From the NCBI RefSeq assembly GCF_006517395.1, contig NZ_VDCY01000008.1, forward strand, positions 1-64,000: DNA of 64,000 nt, read 5' to 3'. The DNA comes from Terrilactibacillus laevilacticus. Its GTDB lineage: Bacteria; Bacillota; Bacilli; Bacillales; Sporolactobacillaceae. Under the pieces are notes generated by a model. It saw only the letters and a list, made by a program, of their open reading frames with translations. It did no database searches and was not told the DNA's origin. Of this stretch, positions 26,085 to 34,322 are shown one piece after another. Made by a program: the position numbers and the translations under genes. Position 1 is the stretch's first letter. The number at the start of each line of letters is the position of its first letter.

Positions 26085-26852
26085 TTGAAAAAGCTTATTT
26101 TAATTTGTACTGCACTCATGTTAGTTTTATTATCCGCATGTGGATCATCTAGTGATGGTGATTCTAAAAAGAAAACGTTAACCATGGCAACAAGTGCGGA
26201 CTATCCTCCATTCGAATTTGTTGACAGTAAAAGTAGCAACAACTCCATTTCTGGTTTCGATATTGATGTCGCTAAATACATCTCAAAACAACTTGGCTAT
26301 GATCTAAAAATTAAAGACATGGAGTTCAGTGGTCTAATCGCTGCCTTAAATAGTAAACGTGCCGATTTTGTTATCGCAGGGATGCTTCCAACCCCTGAAA
26401 GAAAGAAAAGTGTTGATTTCTCAGATGGCTATCATCAAATTAAGCAAGTCGTTGTGACAAGTAAAGACAAAAACATTAAAACAATTGAAGATCTTAAAGG
26501 TAAGAAAGTAGGTCTCCAATTAGGATCTACTCAAGAAAAATTAGCTGAATCAGTCAATAAACAAAAGAAACTTGGCATGAAATTTGAAAAATTAAACAAG
26601 TTAAATGAATTAGTTGAAGAATTAAAAACGGGTCGTTTAGATGCCGTATTCTCTGTTGATACGGTTGCTCTTGGTTACCTCAAACAAAATAAAAATTTAA
26701 CATCATTCTATGTACCTGATCAACCAGATTATCCAACAGCTATAGCCTTCCCTAAAGACAGCAAAATTAGAGAAGACTTCAACAAAGAAATCAAGAAAAT
26801 GAAAGAAAACGGAAAAATGGACGAGCTCGTTAAAAAATGGTTCTCTAAATAA
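26085..26852 (+). CDS. artP: Amino acid ABC transporter, substrate-binding lipoprotein (ArtP-like)
   Basis: A 255-aa lipoprotein of the family-3 solute-binding proteins. The signal peptide ends in the lipobox LLSAC, giving a diacylglycerol-cysteine anchor. Family motifs are TSADYPPFEF, GFDIDVAKYI and GLIAALNSKRADFVIAGM. Homologues bind arginine or other polar amino acids; the neighbours favour arginine. TTG at 26085 follows GAGGAG; the GTG at 26076 is too close. It begins 13 bp after rocB, so it is probably co-transcribed. Confidence 0.9.
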   Translation: MKKLILICTALMLVLLSACGSSSDGDSKKKTLTMATSADYPPFEFVDSKSSNNSISGFDIDVAKYISKQLGYDLKIKDMEFSGLIAALNSKRADFVIAGMLPTPERKKSVDFSDGYHQIKQVVVTSKDKNIKTIEDLKGKKVGLQLGSTQEKLAESVNKQKKLGMKFEKLNKLNELVEELKTGRLDAVFSVDTVALGYLKQNKNLTSFYVPDQPDYPTAIAFPKDSKIREDFNKEIKKMKENGKMDELVKKWFSK

Positions 26853-26914
26853 TTAGTAGCATTATTTTAGGTTGAGTTTCACCCGTGAGAACGTAAAGAT
26901 GAGGCAAAAACCCT

Positions 26915-26936
26915 GGGGGGACAATATAGTCCCCCC
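26915..26936 (+). terminator. Intercistronic hairpin between artP and artQ
   Basis: GGGGGGAC and GTCCCCCC form an 8-bp GC-rich stem with a six-base loop, followed by TAATATTTT. It probably limits read-through so that the binding protein is made in excess over the permease. Confidence 0.75.
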
Positions 26937-27010
26937 TAATATTTTATCTGGTTGATGTTTCACTTTCTTTATTTATCATAATTTGTTATTTCAAAAAAGG
27001 AGGTTCCAAT

Positions 27011-27676
27011 TTGGATATTTTTAGTGGATTCTCATTAATTGCCCACTCAATCCCTTATATTGTTAACGGGGTATGGACGACTTTAGAAATAGCTCTCGTA
27101 TCTGCTATTTCTGGTATGATCTTAGGCATTCTTTTATCCTTATGTAAAATAGGAAGGATTAAGATTTTAGCTTGGCTAGCTGATTTTTACACATCCATTT
27201 TTCGTGGTACCCCTTTAATTCTTCAACTTACGATTGTCTATTTCGCTACACCTCAGCTCATAGGCTATGATATATCTGCTTTTCTAGCTGCTGTTATTAC
27301 ATTCGGTTTTAACTCTGGAGCCTATATGTCTGAAATTATTCGTTCAGGTATTAACGCTGTGGACAAAGGACAGTTTGAAGCCGCTGGTGCTTTAGGGGTT
27401 CCTTATGGTGCTATGATGAAAGACATTATCTTGCCTCAAGCCATTAAAAAGATTTTACCAGCGATGATGAACGAGTTTATTACATTAACTAAAGAATCTG
27501 CGATTGTCTCAACGATCGGTGTCCTTGATCTCATGCGCCGGGCACAAGTCGTAGCAGCAGAAAACAGTTTGTATTTTCCGCCGTTAATCGTCTCTTTTGT
27601 CGTTTATTATATCTTGGTCATGATCTTAACGATTCTTGGACGTCTCTTTGAGAGGAGGATGAGCAGAAGTGATTAA
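27011..27676 (+). CDS. artQ: Amino acid ABC transporter permease (ArtQ-like)
   Basis: A 221-aa permease of the His/Glu/Gln/Arg type with about five helices. It has the typical [10 protein letters not shown] motif and the EAA loop [25 protein letters not shown] start after AAGGAGG. It overlaps the ATPase gene by 8 bp, so the two are translationally coupled. Confidence 0.92.
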   Translation: MDIFSGFSLIAHSIPYIVNGVWTTLEIALVSAISGMILGILLSLCKIGRIKILAWLADFYTSIFRGTPLILQLTIVYFATPQLIGYDISAFLAAVITFGFNSGAYMSEIIRSGINAVDKGQFEAAGALGVPYGAMMKDIILPQAIKKILPAMMNEFITLTKESAIVSTIGVLDLMRRAQVVAAENSLYFPPLIVSFVVYYILVMILTILGRLFERRMSRSD

Positions 27677-28394
27677 AGTCGAACAGTTACACAAATCATT
27701 TGGGAATAACGAGGTACTTAAAGACATTTCATTAGAGATTAAAAAAGGTGACGTTGTTGCTATTATCGGTCCTTCTGGATCTGGTAAATCAACGTTATTG
27801 CGCTGCATCAATTTACTCGAAACGCCAACACAAGGTCATATCTTTATTGATGATCAAAATGTGACGACGATAAATAATCGTAACATGATCAAAATAAGGG
27901 AAAAAGTGGGCATGGTTTTTCAACATTTTCACTTATTCCCTCATAAAACCGTTCTAGAAAACTTGACTTACGCACCGGTTAAAGTCAAAAACAAAACGAA
28001 GCAAGAAGCTGTTCAAAAAGCTGAAGAGTTACTAAAGAGAGTCGGATTATCTGAAAAAGCAGAAGCCTATCCTAGCCGTCTTTCTGGAGGCCAAAAACAA
28101 CGGGTAGCGATAGCAAGAGCTCTCGCTATGGAACCTGAATATCTCTTATTTGACGAGCCAACCTCTGCACTCGACCCTGAAATGGTGAAAGAAGTGCTTG
28201 ATGTTATGATGGATTTGGCCAAGCAAGGGATGACAATGGCTGTTGTTACTCATGAAATGGGCTTTGCGAGAATGGTTGCCGATAAGGTGATTTTTATGGA
28301 TCAAGGTCAGATTCTTGAAGTTGCATCACCGGAAGAATTTTTTAGTCATCCGAAAACAGATCGAGCAAAAGACTTTTTAGAGAAAGTGTTATAA
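27669..28394 (+). CDS. artM: Amino acid ABC transporter ATP-binding protein (ArtM-like)
   Basis: A 241-aa ATPase with Walker [11 protein letters not shown]-loop [12 protein letters not shown], signature [15 protein letters not shown], Walker [15 protein letters not shown] and H-loop VTHEMGF, all intact. It is typical of polar amino acid importers. GTG start within the 3' end of artQ. Completes the artPQM set. Confidence 0.93.
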   Translation: MIKVEQLHKSFGNNEVLKDISLEIKKGDVVAIIGPSGSGKSTLLRCINLLETPTQGHIFIDDQNVTTINNRNMIKIREKVGMVFQHFHLFPHKTVLENLTYAPVKVKNKTKQEAVQKAEELLKRVGLSEKAEAYPSRLSGGQKQRVAIARALAMEPEYLLFDEPTSALDPEMVKEVLDVMMDLAKQGMTMAVVTHEMGFARMVADKVIFMDQGQILEVASPEEFFSHPKTDRAKDFLEKVL

Positions 28395-28407
28395 TTAGTT
28401 TTTAAAA

Positions 28408-28454
28408 AAAGAGGCGGATCATGAACAAGTAAATGTGTCATGATCCGCCTCTTT
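28408..28454 (+). terminator. Rho-independent terminator of the art operon
   Basis: AAAGAGGCGGATCATGA and TCATGATCCGCCTCTTT form a 17-bp stem. It ends the rightward transcription unit that begins at 23.3 kb. Confidence 0.92.
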
Positions 28455-28535
28455 ATTCAGTCGAAAGTTAAAATGTTGATGAGCCTGTTTTTTTATAACC
28501 AAAACAGAAAAAGAACCGAGTTAAAATTCAATATA

Positions 28536-29810
28536 TCACAGTTGTTCTTCAAGACATTCCGAGAAAATGGTTATAGCCTTATTAATGTCTTCTTCTTTCA
28601 CAATAAGCGGTGGAATAAATCGAATGACATTTTTATCAACACCGCAATTTAATAAGATAAGTCCTTTTTTCAAAGCTTTACTTATGATTTTTTTAACTAA
28701 ATCCGCATTTGGTTCACCTGTTTTAGTGACGAACTCAACACCAATCATTAAGCCTAGTCCTCTAATTTCAAGGATTTCGTCATATTTTTCTTTTAACTGC
28801 GTCAGTTCTTGAACAAAGTATTCACCCATTTTTTTGGCGTTGTCAATGTATTTATCTTGCAATAACTCTAGCACCGCAAGGGCAGAGGCACATGCTACTG
28901 GGTTACCGCCGAAGGTTCCTCCATGAGTTCCCTGTGTCCACGCATCCATAAGTTCTCCTTTTGCAACAATGGCACTAAGCGGAAAGCCGTTAGCAATCCC
29001 TTTCGCTAAAGTAAGGATATCTGGTTTTACATCAAAATGTTCATAGGCAAATAATTTCCCCGTTCGACCAAATCCTGTTTGAACTTCATCAAAAATAAGA
29101 AGAATCCCATGTTCATCACAAACTTTACGCAAATGTTTAATGAAAGCCTTAGGAGCAACAACATAGCCCCCTTCACCTTGCATGGGTTCCACAATAATGC
29201 TTGAAACTTGCTCTGGTGCAATTAAACAATGGAAAATGTCATCTAGAACACCGATACATCTCTTAACTTCATCTTCCTCATTTAAACCTGAACGCGTAGC
29301 ATATGGATAGTCTGCATAATAAACACTTGGGAGTAGTCCCTCATAGTTTTGTCTATAACCAGAGTTAGAGGCAGTAAGTGTCGTTGTTGCAAGGGTTCGA
29401 CCATGAAAACTCCTTTTAAATGAAATGATTCCTGGTCGTTTCGTAACTTGCTTAGCCAATTTGATAGCTGCTTCGTTCGCTTCAGCCCCACTATTTGAGA
29501 AATAGACTTTATAATTTGGATCAACCGCTTCGATCAATTTCTCACCGAGTTCAACATAAGTCGGGTAATAAACCACATTATGTCCGCCATGAATCAAAGT
29601 TTGACACTGTTCTACGACTTTTTGAACGACATACGGATGATTGTGACCAACATTCGTTACAGCTACACCACTTGCAAAATCAAGATACTCTTTTCCTTCT
29701 TCGTCCCATAGATAAACCCCTTCTCCTTTTACAATGCCAAGAGAAGTTGCACGGTTAGCTACAGGAGGAAAGATTGCATTTGCTCTCTCGTAAAGTGAAC
29801 GTTCTACCAT
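28536..29810 (-). CDS. Class III aminotransferase (GabT-like)
   Basis: A 424-aa PLP enzyme of the 4-aminobutyrate/ornithine/putrescine aminotransferase group. Motifs are LDFASGVAVTNVGHNHP, SNSGAEANEAAIKLA, SFHGRT, VEPMQGEGGY, IFDEVQTGFGRTG and the PLP lysine in ILTLAKGIANGFPLSA. Sequence alone suggests GABA transaminase. Beside rocB and an art transporter, it could act on GABA, ornithine, putrescine or 4-guanidinobutyrate-derived amines. Strong ribosome binding site AGGGAGGAAATAGA. It faces away from the LysR gene. Confidence 0.87.
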   Translation of the reverse strand: MVERSLYERANAIFPPVANRATSLGIVKGEGVYLWDEEGKEYLDFASGVAVTNVGHNHPYVVQKVVEQCQTLIHGGHNVVYYPTYVELGEKLIEAVDPNYKVYFSNSGAEANEAAIKLAKQVTKRPGIISFKRSFHGRTLATTTLTASNSGYRQNYEGLLPSVYYADYPYATRSGLNEEDEVKRCIGVLDDIFHCLIAPEQVSSIIVEPMQGEGGYVVAPKAFIKHLRKVCDEHGILLIFDEVQTGFGRTGKLFAYEHFDVKPDILTLAKGIANGFPLSAIVAKGELMDAWTQGTHGGTFGGNPVACASALAVLELLQDKYIDNAKKMGEYFVQELTQLKEKYDEILEIRGLGLMIGVEFVTKTGEPNADLVKKIISKALKKGLILLNCGVDKNVIRFIPPLIVKEEDINKAITIFSECLEEQL

Positions 29811-30057
29811 TCTATTTCCTCCCTAAAATCCAGGCTATATGACCAAACTTCAAACTATAGATTTATTCCCATAAGAGAATCGATTGGGACATAGCCAACA
29901 TGTTCTAATTCTGAATATTTTGTACGTTAATTTAACGTTATCATAGATATGAAAATAAGAAAAATTGACTCTTCTTATAACATGTATAGCTAAAATAAAT
30001 AACTTAACCACCCTTGTGTAAAAAATTTATGAATATTATAATTATGTATAACTATAA

Positions 30058-30210
30058 GAGGTTGTTCAAAAAGTCACCAAATGATAAGCTACGAATCTCG
30101 GCGCCCGCTTGTTTTTCCGGTCCTCATGTAGTAAAAACCTACATTCCGGTCCTCAAAACAGCGCCGCCTTGATCTTCTTGCTTCTAATTTGTCATCTTTT
30201 TGAACACGCA
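30058..30210 (-). mobile_element. MITE-like repeat, short form (copy 3)
   Basis: A 153-bp copy in reverse orientation with a perfect 6-bp duplication, CTATAA, on both sides. It ends 23 bp before the ATG of the LysR gene, so it lies in the promoter/leader of that regulator and between it and the divergent aminotransferase. Confidence 0.93.
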
Positions 30211-30233
30211 CTATAACGAATGAAGAGGTAAAA

Positions 30234-31127
30234 ATGGAACTTCGAAATCTAAAAACCTTTCAAGTCGCAGCAAAGCACCTAAATTTTACAAAAGCAGCTA
30301 AAGAGTTGAATTTTACGCAACCAACCGTCACCTCCCAAATTCAATCTCTAGAAAACGAGCTAGGAAAATCTCTCTTCTTTCGAATTGGAAAACAAACTTT
30401 CTTGACCTCTTCAGGCAAAATTGTTCAAGATTATGCAGACCAAATTTTTCATTTAATTGAAGAAATGGATCAGGAACTCATTCAGAATGAGATGCATAAA
30501 GGTGGTAAAATTATTATCGCGGCATCAGAAACGTTCTGCACCCACTACTTCCCTTATATTATCAGAGAGTTTTTAAACGATTATCCTAAGGTCAATATTA
30601 GACTCGTATCATGTCATAGCAATAAAGTTATTGAGGGTATGGAAAGTAATTTGTATGATATAGGAATCATCTCAGGCCAATTAGATAAAGGTGGGATCTC
30701 TAATATCGTATTATCAGAATATGAGGATTTGGTTTTGATTGCCTCAAAAGAACTTGGGTCCGAGGAAGATCCTGAAACTCTATTAGCCAATTATCCTTTT
30801 ATTAAATATGAAATCGATGGACCTTTTGATGATAGTATTCAAACCTTTATAAAAGAAGCCAATATCCCTACTGATAATATCATTGAATTTAGTAGTCTAG
30901 AAGCTGTGAAAAGTGCGGTTGTTAATAATATTGGAATTGGACTTATTAGTCGTAATTTAGTCAAGAAAGAATTACAATCCGGAATTTTATTTGAAATAAA
31001 GGTCAATCATGCACCTGTCAATATTCAAACCTCGCTCATCATTGCGGAAGAAAAATTGAGTTTCAAAAAAGTAAGACGTTTAATTGAGATTATCAAAAGT
31101 AACTGGGAAAGAATTCATAGTATATAA
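30234..31127 (+). CDS. LysR family transcriptional regulator
   Basis: A 297-aa regulator with an N-terminal winged helix-turn-helix (MELRNLKTFQVAAKHLNFTK and ELNFTQPTVTSQIQSLENEL) and a periplasmic-binding-like effector domain from about residue 90. It is divergent from the class III aminotransferase and probably controls that gene or the nearby island. AGAGG precedes the ATG. The native promoter region is displaced by a MITE copy. Confidence 0.9.
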   Translation: MELRNLKTFQVAAKHLNFTKAAKELNFTQPTVTSQIQSLENELGKSLFFRIGKQTFLTSSGKIVQDYADQIFHLIEEMDQELIQNEMHKGGKIIIAASETFCTHYFPYIIREFLNDYPKVNIRLVSCHSNKVIEGMESNLYDIGIISGQLDKGGISNIVLSEYEDLVLIASKELGSEEDPETLLANYPFIKYEIDGPFDDSIQTFIKEANIPTDNIIEFSSLEAVKSAVVNNIGIGLISRNLVKKELQSGILFEIKVNHAPVNIQTSLIIAEEKLSFKKVRRLIEIIKSNWERIHSI

Positions 31128-31182
31128 CGTTCTATTCTACTTTTGATGTTTGTAAATCGCTTAGATCTACCAATTAAAATAC

Positions 31183-31223
31183 AAAAAAAGAGAGCTCATG
31201 TTAAAGTGTAAACTCTCTTTTTT
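31183..31223. terminator. Bidirectional rho-independent terminator
   Basis: AAAAAGAGAG and CTCTCTTTTTT arms separate the convergent LysR gene and yfkJ. Confidence 0.75.
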
Positions 31224-31229
31224 AGTCTA

Positions 31230-31700
31230 TTATTTTAAATGTTCATCAATAATCATTTGAAGCAAGGCTTCGGTTCCTTTATTAACTAAATCATAAACTT
31301 CATCAAAATTACCTGTATAATACGGATCTGGCACACTTTTTGATGGCTTATCTTCAAGTAAGCTCATGAAACGTATCACTTTTGCTTGACCTGAATGATC
31401 CATTAAGTCTTCGATGTCACGTTGATTGCTTTCATCCATGGCAATAATGTAGTCAAAATCTATGAAATCCTGCAAACGAATTTGACGTCCTTTCATGCCT
31501 TCGTAGGAGATACCAATATCGTCTAATTTCTTCCGAGTTCCTTCATGTGGTGGATGACCAATGTGCCAATCTCCAGTCCCTGCTGAGTCAACTTCAATTT
31601 TCTGGTTTAGCCCAGCATGATGTACTTTATCTCGAAAAACAGCTTCTGCCATCGGTGAACGACAAATGTTTCCTAGGCATACAAATAAAACTTTTATCAT
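31230..31700 (-). CDS. yfkJ: Low-molecular-weight protein-tyrosine phosphatase (YfkJ)
   Basis: A 156-aa phosphatase with the P-loop CLGNICRSPMAEAVF at the N terminus and the general-acid loop VPDPYYTGNFDEVYDL near the C terminus. This fits the low-Mr PTP family, and the YfkJ rather than YwlE branch. It marks a return to the B. subtilis yfk order after the arginine island. The ribosome binding site is weak (GGTGTGAG). A long-form MITE copy lies just upstream. Confidence 0.9.
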   Translation of the reverse strand: MIKVLFVCLGNICRSPMAEAVFRDKVHHAGLNQKIEVDSAGTGDWHIGHPPHEGTRKKLDDIGISYEGMKGRQIRLQDFIDFDYIIAMDESNQRDIEDLMDHSGQAKVIRFMSLLEDKPSKSVPDPYYTGNFDEVYDLVNKGTEALLQMIIDEHLK

Positions 31701-31722
31701 AAAATTCTCACACCCATTCTTA

Positions 31723-31996
31723 GAGGTTGTTCAAAAAGTCACCAAATGATAGTGCGAATCTCGGCGCCCACTTGTTTTTCCGGTCCTCATGTAGTGGATA
31801 CAAGAGGATCGCTGGCTAAAATCGCTCACGTCCTTTGGCTGGCGCCTGAAGCTACCACATCATGTGGAATGCTGGTCCTCGGGAACTGCCGCTCTTTGCC
31901 TCCGACGCCCAGGACGGGCTAGTACTGGCGTTTCTTGCAGGATGCCAGCGTACTTAGCCAGTAACCCCTTTCGTTTGTCACCTTTTTGAACATGTA
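31723..31996 (-). mobile_element. MITE-like repeat, long form (copy 4)
   Basis: A 274-bp reverse-orientation copy flanked by CTTA on both sides. It starts GAGGTTGTTCAAAAAGTCAC and contains the long-form arms. It lies between the divergent yfkJ and M3 peptidase genes, 23 bp upstream of the yfkJ start. Confidence 0.9.
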
Positions 31997-32178
31997 CTTA
32001 AAGTTAATTAAAATAAATTTCAATCAGCCTGAATAACAATACTTAAACGACCTTTTGACTCTTGTAGAAAGTTTATCACATTATCGGTGGTGTTTTCCAT
32101 GCATTATTAAGATGAGTTTTGATACAATAGAAGATGGAAAAATATATGAAATATTTATACTACAAAGGGGATGAATGA

Positions 32179-33978
32179 ATGATTAATGAAACGCTTGATC
32201 AAACATGGAATTTAGAGACCATCTTTGAAGGTGGCAGTCATTCAAAGGCTTTTGCTTCTTTTCTAAAACAATTAAATGAAGACCTAAATCAATTTCAAAA
32301 CACATTAACAGAGACACATGCACCAAATACTGACGGTGAAACAACGCTATGGAAAGACATCATACATAAATACGAAGCTCTGTATAAACGACTAATTGAA
32401 GGTTATGCCTTTCTTGAATGTTTAACCGCTCAAAATATGAAAGATGATAAAGCAAGTCAGTTATTTGCTGCCATTCAAGCAACGGCTGCCCAATTTGAAG
32501 CTTGTTCAACACTTCTAGAAAGTAAATACAATGAATTTCCAAGTGATGTATGGAAAACGTTCATAAGTGACCCTGACATGCAATCAATCTCCTTCTATTT
32601 AAATGAAAGTCGTCAAAAAGCTAAAGAAAGACTTTCTGCCGATCAAGAAAAAATCATCAGTAGTCTTTCGATTGATGGATATCATGGCTGGGGAACTTTA
32701 TATGACACCATCGTTAGTAATATATCCATACCATTCGATCATCCTGTTGACGGTAAAAAAGACCTCTCTGTAGGTCAGCTGGCTAATTTAATTGATGATT
32801 CGAATCGAGACATTCGAAAAGCCGCTTTTGCTGCTTGGGAAAAAGCCTGGCACTCACAAGACGATTTTTGTTCAGCTTCTCTTAACCATCTTGCTGGCTT
32901 TAGACTTCAAACGTACAAAGAAAGAGGCTGGGAAAAAGTCTTAAAAGAGCCTCTTAGTTACAATCGTATGTCTGACAAAACGCTTGAAACCATGTGGCAA
33001 GTCATTACAGATAATAAATCACATTTTGTTAAGTATCTTGATCGAAAAGCCAAATTGCTTGGTTTAGAAAAATTAGCTTGGTTTGATGTCGATGCTCCAG
33101 TCGCCACATCAAGCAAAAAGGTTACTTATGAAGAATCGGCTAATTTTATCATTGAGCATTTCCATAAATTTAATCCTAATATGGCTAAATTTGCTGAACA
33201 TGCCATCAAGAATCGCTGGATTGAAGCCGAAGACCGCAATGGAAAACGTCCCGGAGGTTTCTGTACAAGTTTTCCTTTATCTGAAGAATCACGGATATTT
33301 ATGACGTTTAGTGGAACGGCATCGAACATATCAACACTCGCTCATGAGCTCGGTCATGCTTATCATCAATCTGTCATGAATGATTTGCCTTATCTAACGC
33401 AACATTATGCGATGAACGTGGCGGAAACAGCATCGACCTTCGCTGAAATGATTGTCAGTGATGCGGCACAAGCTGCTGCTAAAACCAAAGAAGAACAGAT
33501 ATCCTTCTTGGATGAAAAACTTGGTCGCAGTATAGCCTTCTTTATGAATATTCATGCCCGTTTCTTATTTGAAACTCGATTCTATGAAGAAAGAAAACAA
33601 GGTATCGTAGGTATTGATCGTTTAAATGAACTGATGTTAACAGCTCAAAAAGAAGCTTATTGTGATGCCCTATCTTCCTATCATCCAGCCTTCTGGCAAT
33701 CTAAGTTACATTTTTATATTACAGATGTGCCTTTCTACAACTTCCCTTACACCTTTGGTTATCTCTTTAGCACCGGGATTTATGTAAAAGCATTAGAAGA
33801 AGGTGCAACATTTGCAGACAAATACGATGCCTTGCTAAGAGACACAGGACGGATGACCGTTGAAGAACTCGCTGAAAAACATTTAAAAGTAGACTTAACT
33901 AAGCCGGATTTTTGGCAATCTGCCGTTGATTATGCTATTAAAGATGTCAATGATTTCCTTGAATTGACAAAAGATTAA
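32179..33978 (+). CDS. M3 family oligoendopeptidase (PepF-like)
   Basis: A 599-aa zinc metallopeptidase of family M3B. The HExxH site is in LAHELGHAYHQSVM (about residue 390), with the third ligand in NVAETASTFAEM. The region from GRSIAFFMNIHARFLFETRF to the end is typical of PepF. It should act in the cytoplasm on short peptides. AAAGGGGATG precedes the start. A terminator follows the stop. Confidence 0.92.
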   Translation: MINETLDQTWNLETIFEGGSHSKAFASFLKQLNEDLNQFQNTLTETHAPNTDGETTLWKDIIHKYEALYKRLIEGYAFLECLTAQNMKDDKASQLFAAIQATAAQFEACSTLLESKYNEFPSDVWKTFISDPDMQSISFYLNESRQKAKERLSADQEKIISSLSIDGYHGWGTLYDTIVSNISIPFDHPVDGKKDLSVGQLANLIDDSNRDIRKAAFAAWEKAWHSQDDFCSASLNHLAGFRLQTYKERGWEKVLKEPLSYNRMSDKTLETMWQVITDNKSHFVKYLDRKAKLLGLEKLAWFDVDAPVATSSKKVTYEESANFIIEHFHKFNPNMAKFAEHAIKNRWIEAEDRNGKRPGGFCTSFPLSEESRIFMTFSGTASNISTLAHELGHAYHQSVMNDLPYLTQHYAMNVAETASTFAEMIVSDAAQAAAKTKEEQISFLDEKLGRSIAFFMNIHARFLFETRFYEERKQGIVGIDRLNELMLTAQKEAYCDALSSYHPAFWQSKLHFYITDVPFYNFPYTFGYLFSTGIYVKALEEGATFADKYDALLRDTGRMTVEELAEKHLKVDLTKPDFWQSAVDYAIKDVNDFLELTKD

Positions 33979-33989
33979 TTGATTATGCT

Positions 33990-34024
33990 AACCAAGGAAT
34001 CGTATTTTGTTCCTTGGTTTTTTA
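33990..34024 (+). terminator. Rho-independent terminator of the M3 peptidase
   Basis: AACCAAGGAA/TTCCTTGGTT stem followed by TTTTATTTT, 11 bases past the stop codon. Confidence 0.9.
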
Positions 34025-34116
34025 TTTTGGCTCTTTTCTAAGAGATTGTGATTCGTTGTTTTTGGCTAGTAGTAAGGCGTTAGCGTGACACTTTTCTCGA
34101 ATAAGAGACACTTTTC

Positions 34117-34134
34117 GGACAAATTTATTTGTCC
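34117..34134. promoter_or_regulatory. Perfect 8-bp palindrome upstream of ade
   Basis: GGACAAATTTATTTGTCC lies about 98 bp before the -35 element of ade. It could be an operator or part of an old hairpin; no family of regulator is recognised. The rest of 34025-34230 shows two GACACTTTTC motifs and nothing else. Confidence 0.35.
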
Positions 34135-34231
34135 TGCTCCGTCTCATGCTTCTTCAAAATACTAGCTAAACCAACAATATTTTGCGAAAATAGCTTTTAC
34201 TTTTAAGCTATACTAAATCCTTTCTCTTTCA

Positions 34232-34261
34232 TTGACTTTCCTGCTACTGTAAGCATATAAT
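34232..34261 (+). promoter_or_regulatory. Sigma-A promoter of ade
   Basis: TTGACT, 18-bp spacer, TATAAT. Transcription would start near 34268, which rules out the ATG at 34260 as the ade start. Confidence 0.75.
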
Positions 34262-34322
34262 GATCAAAAATTATTATAATAGTCAGAATGGAATAAATTT
34301 AGGATTAGGGGAGTTGATACTT

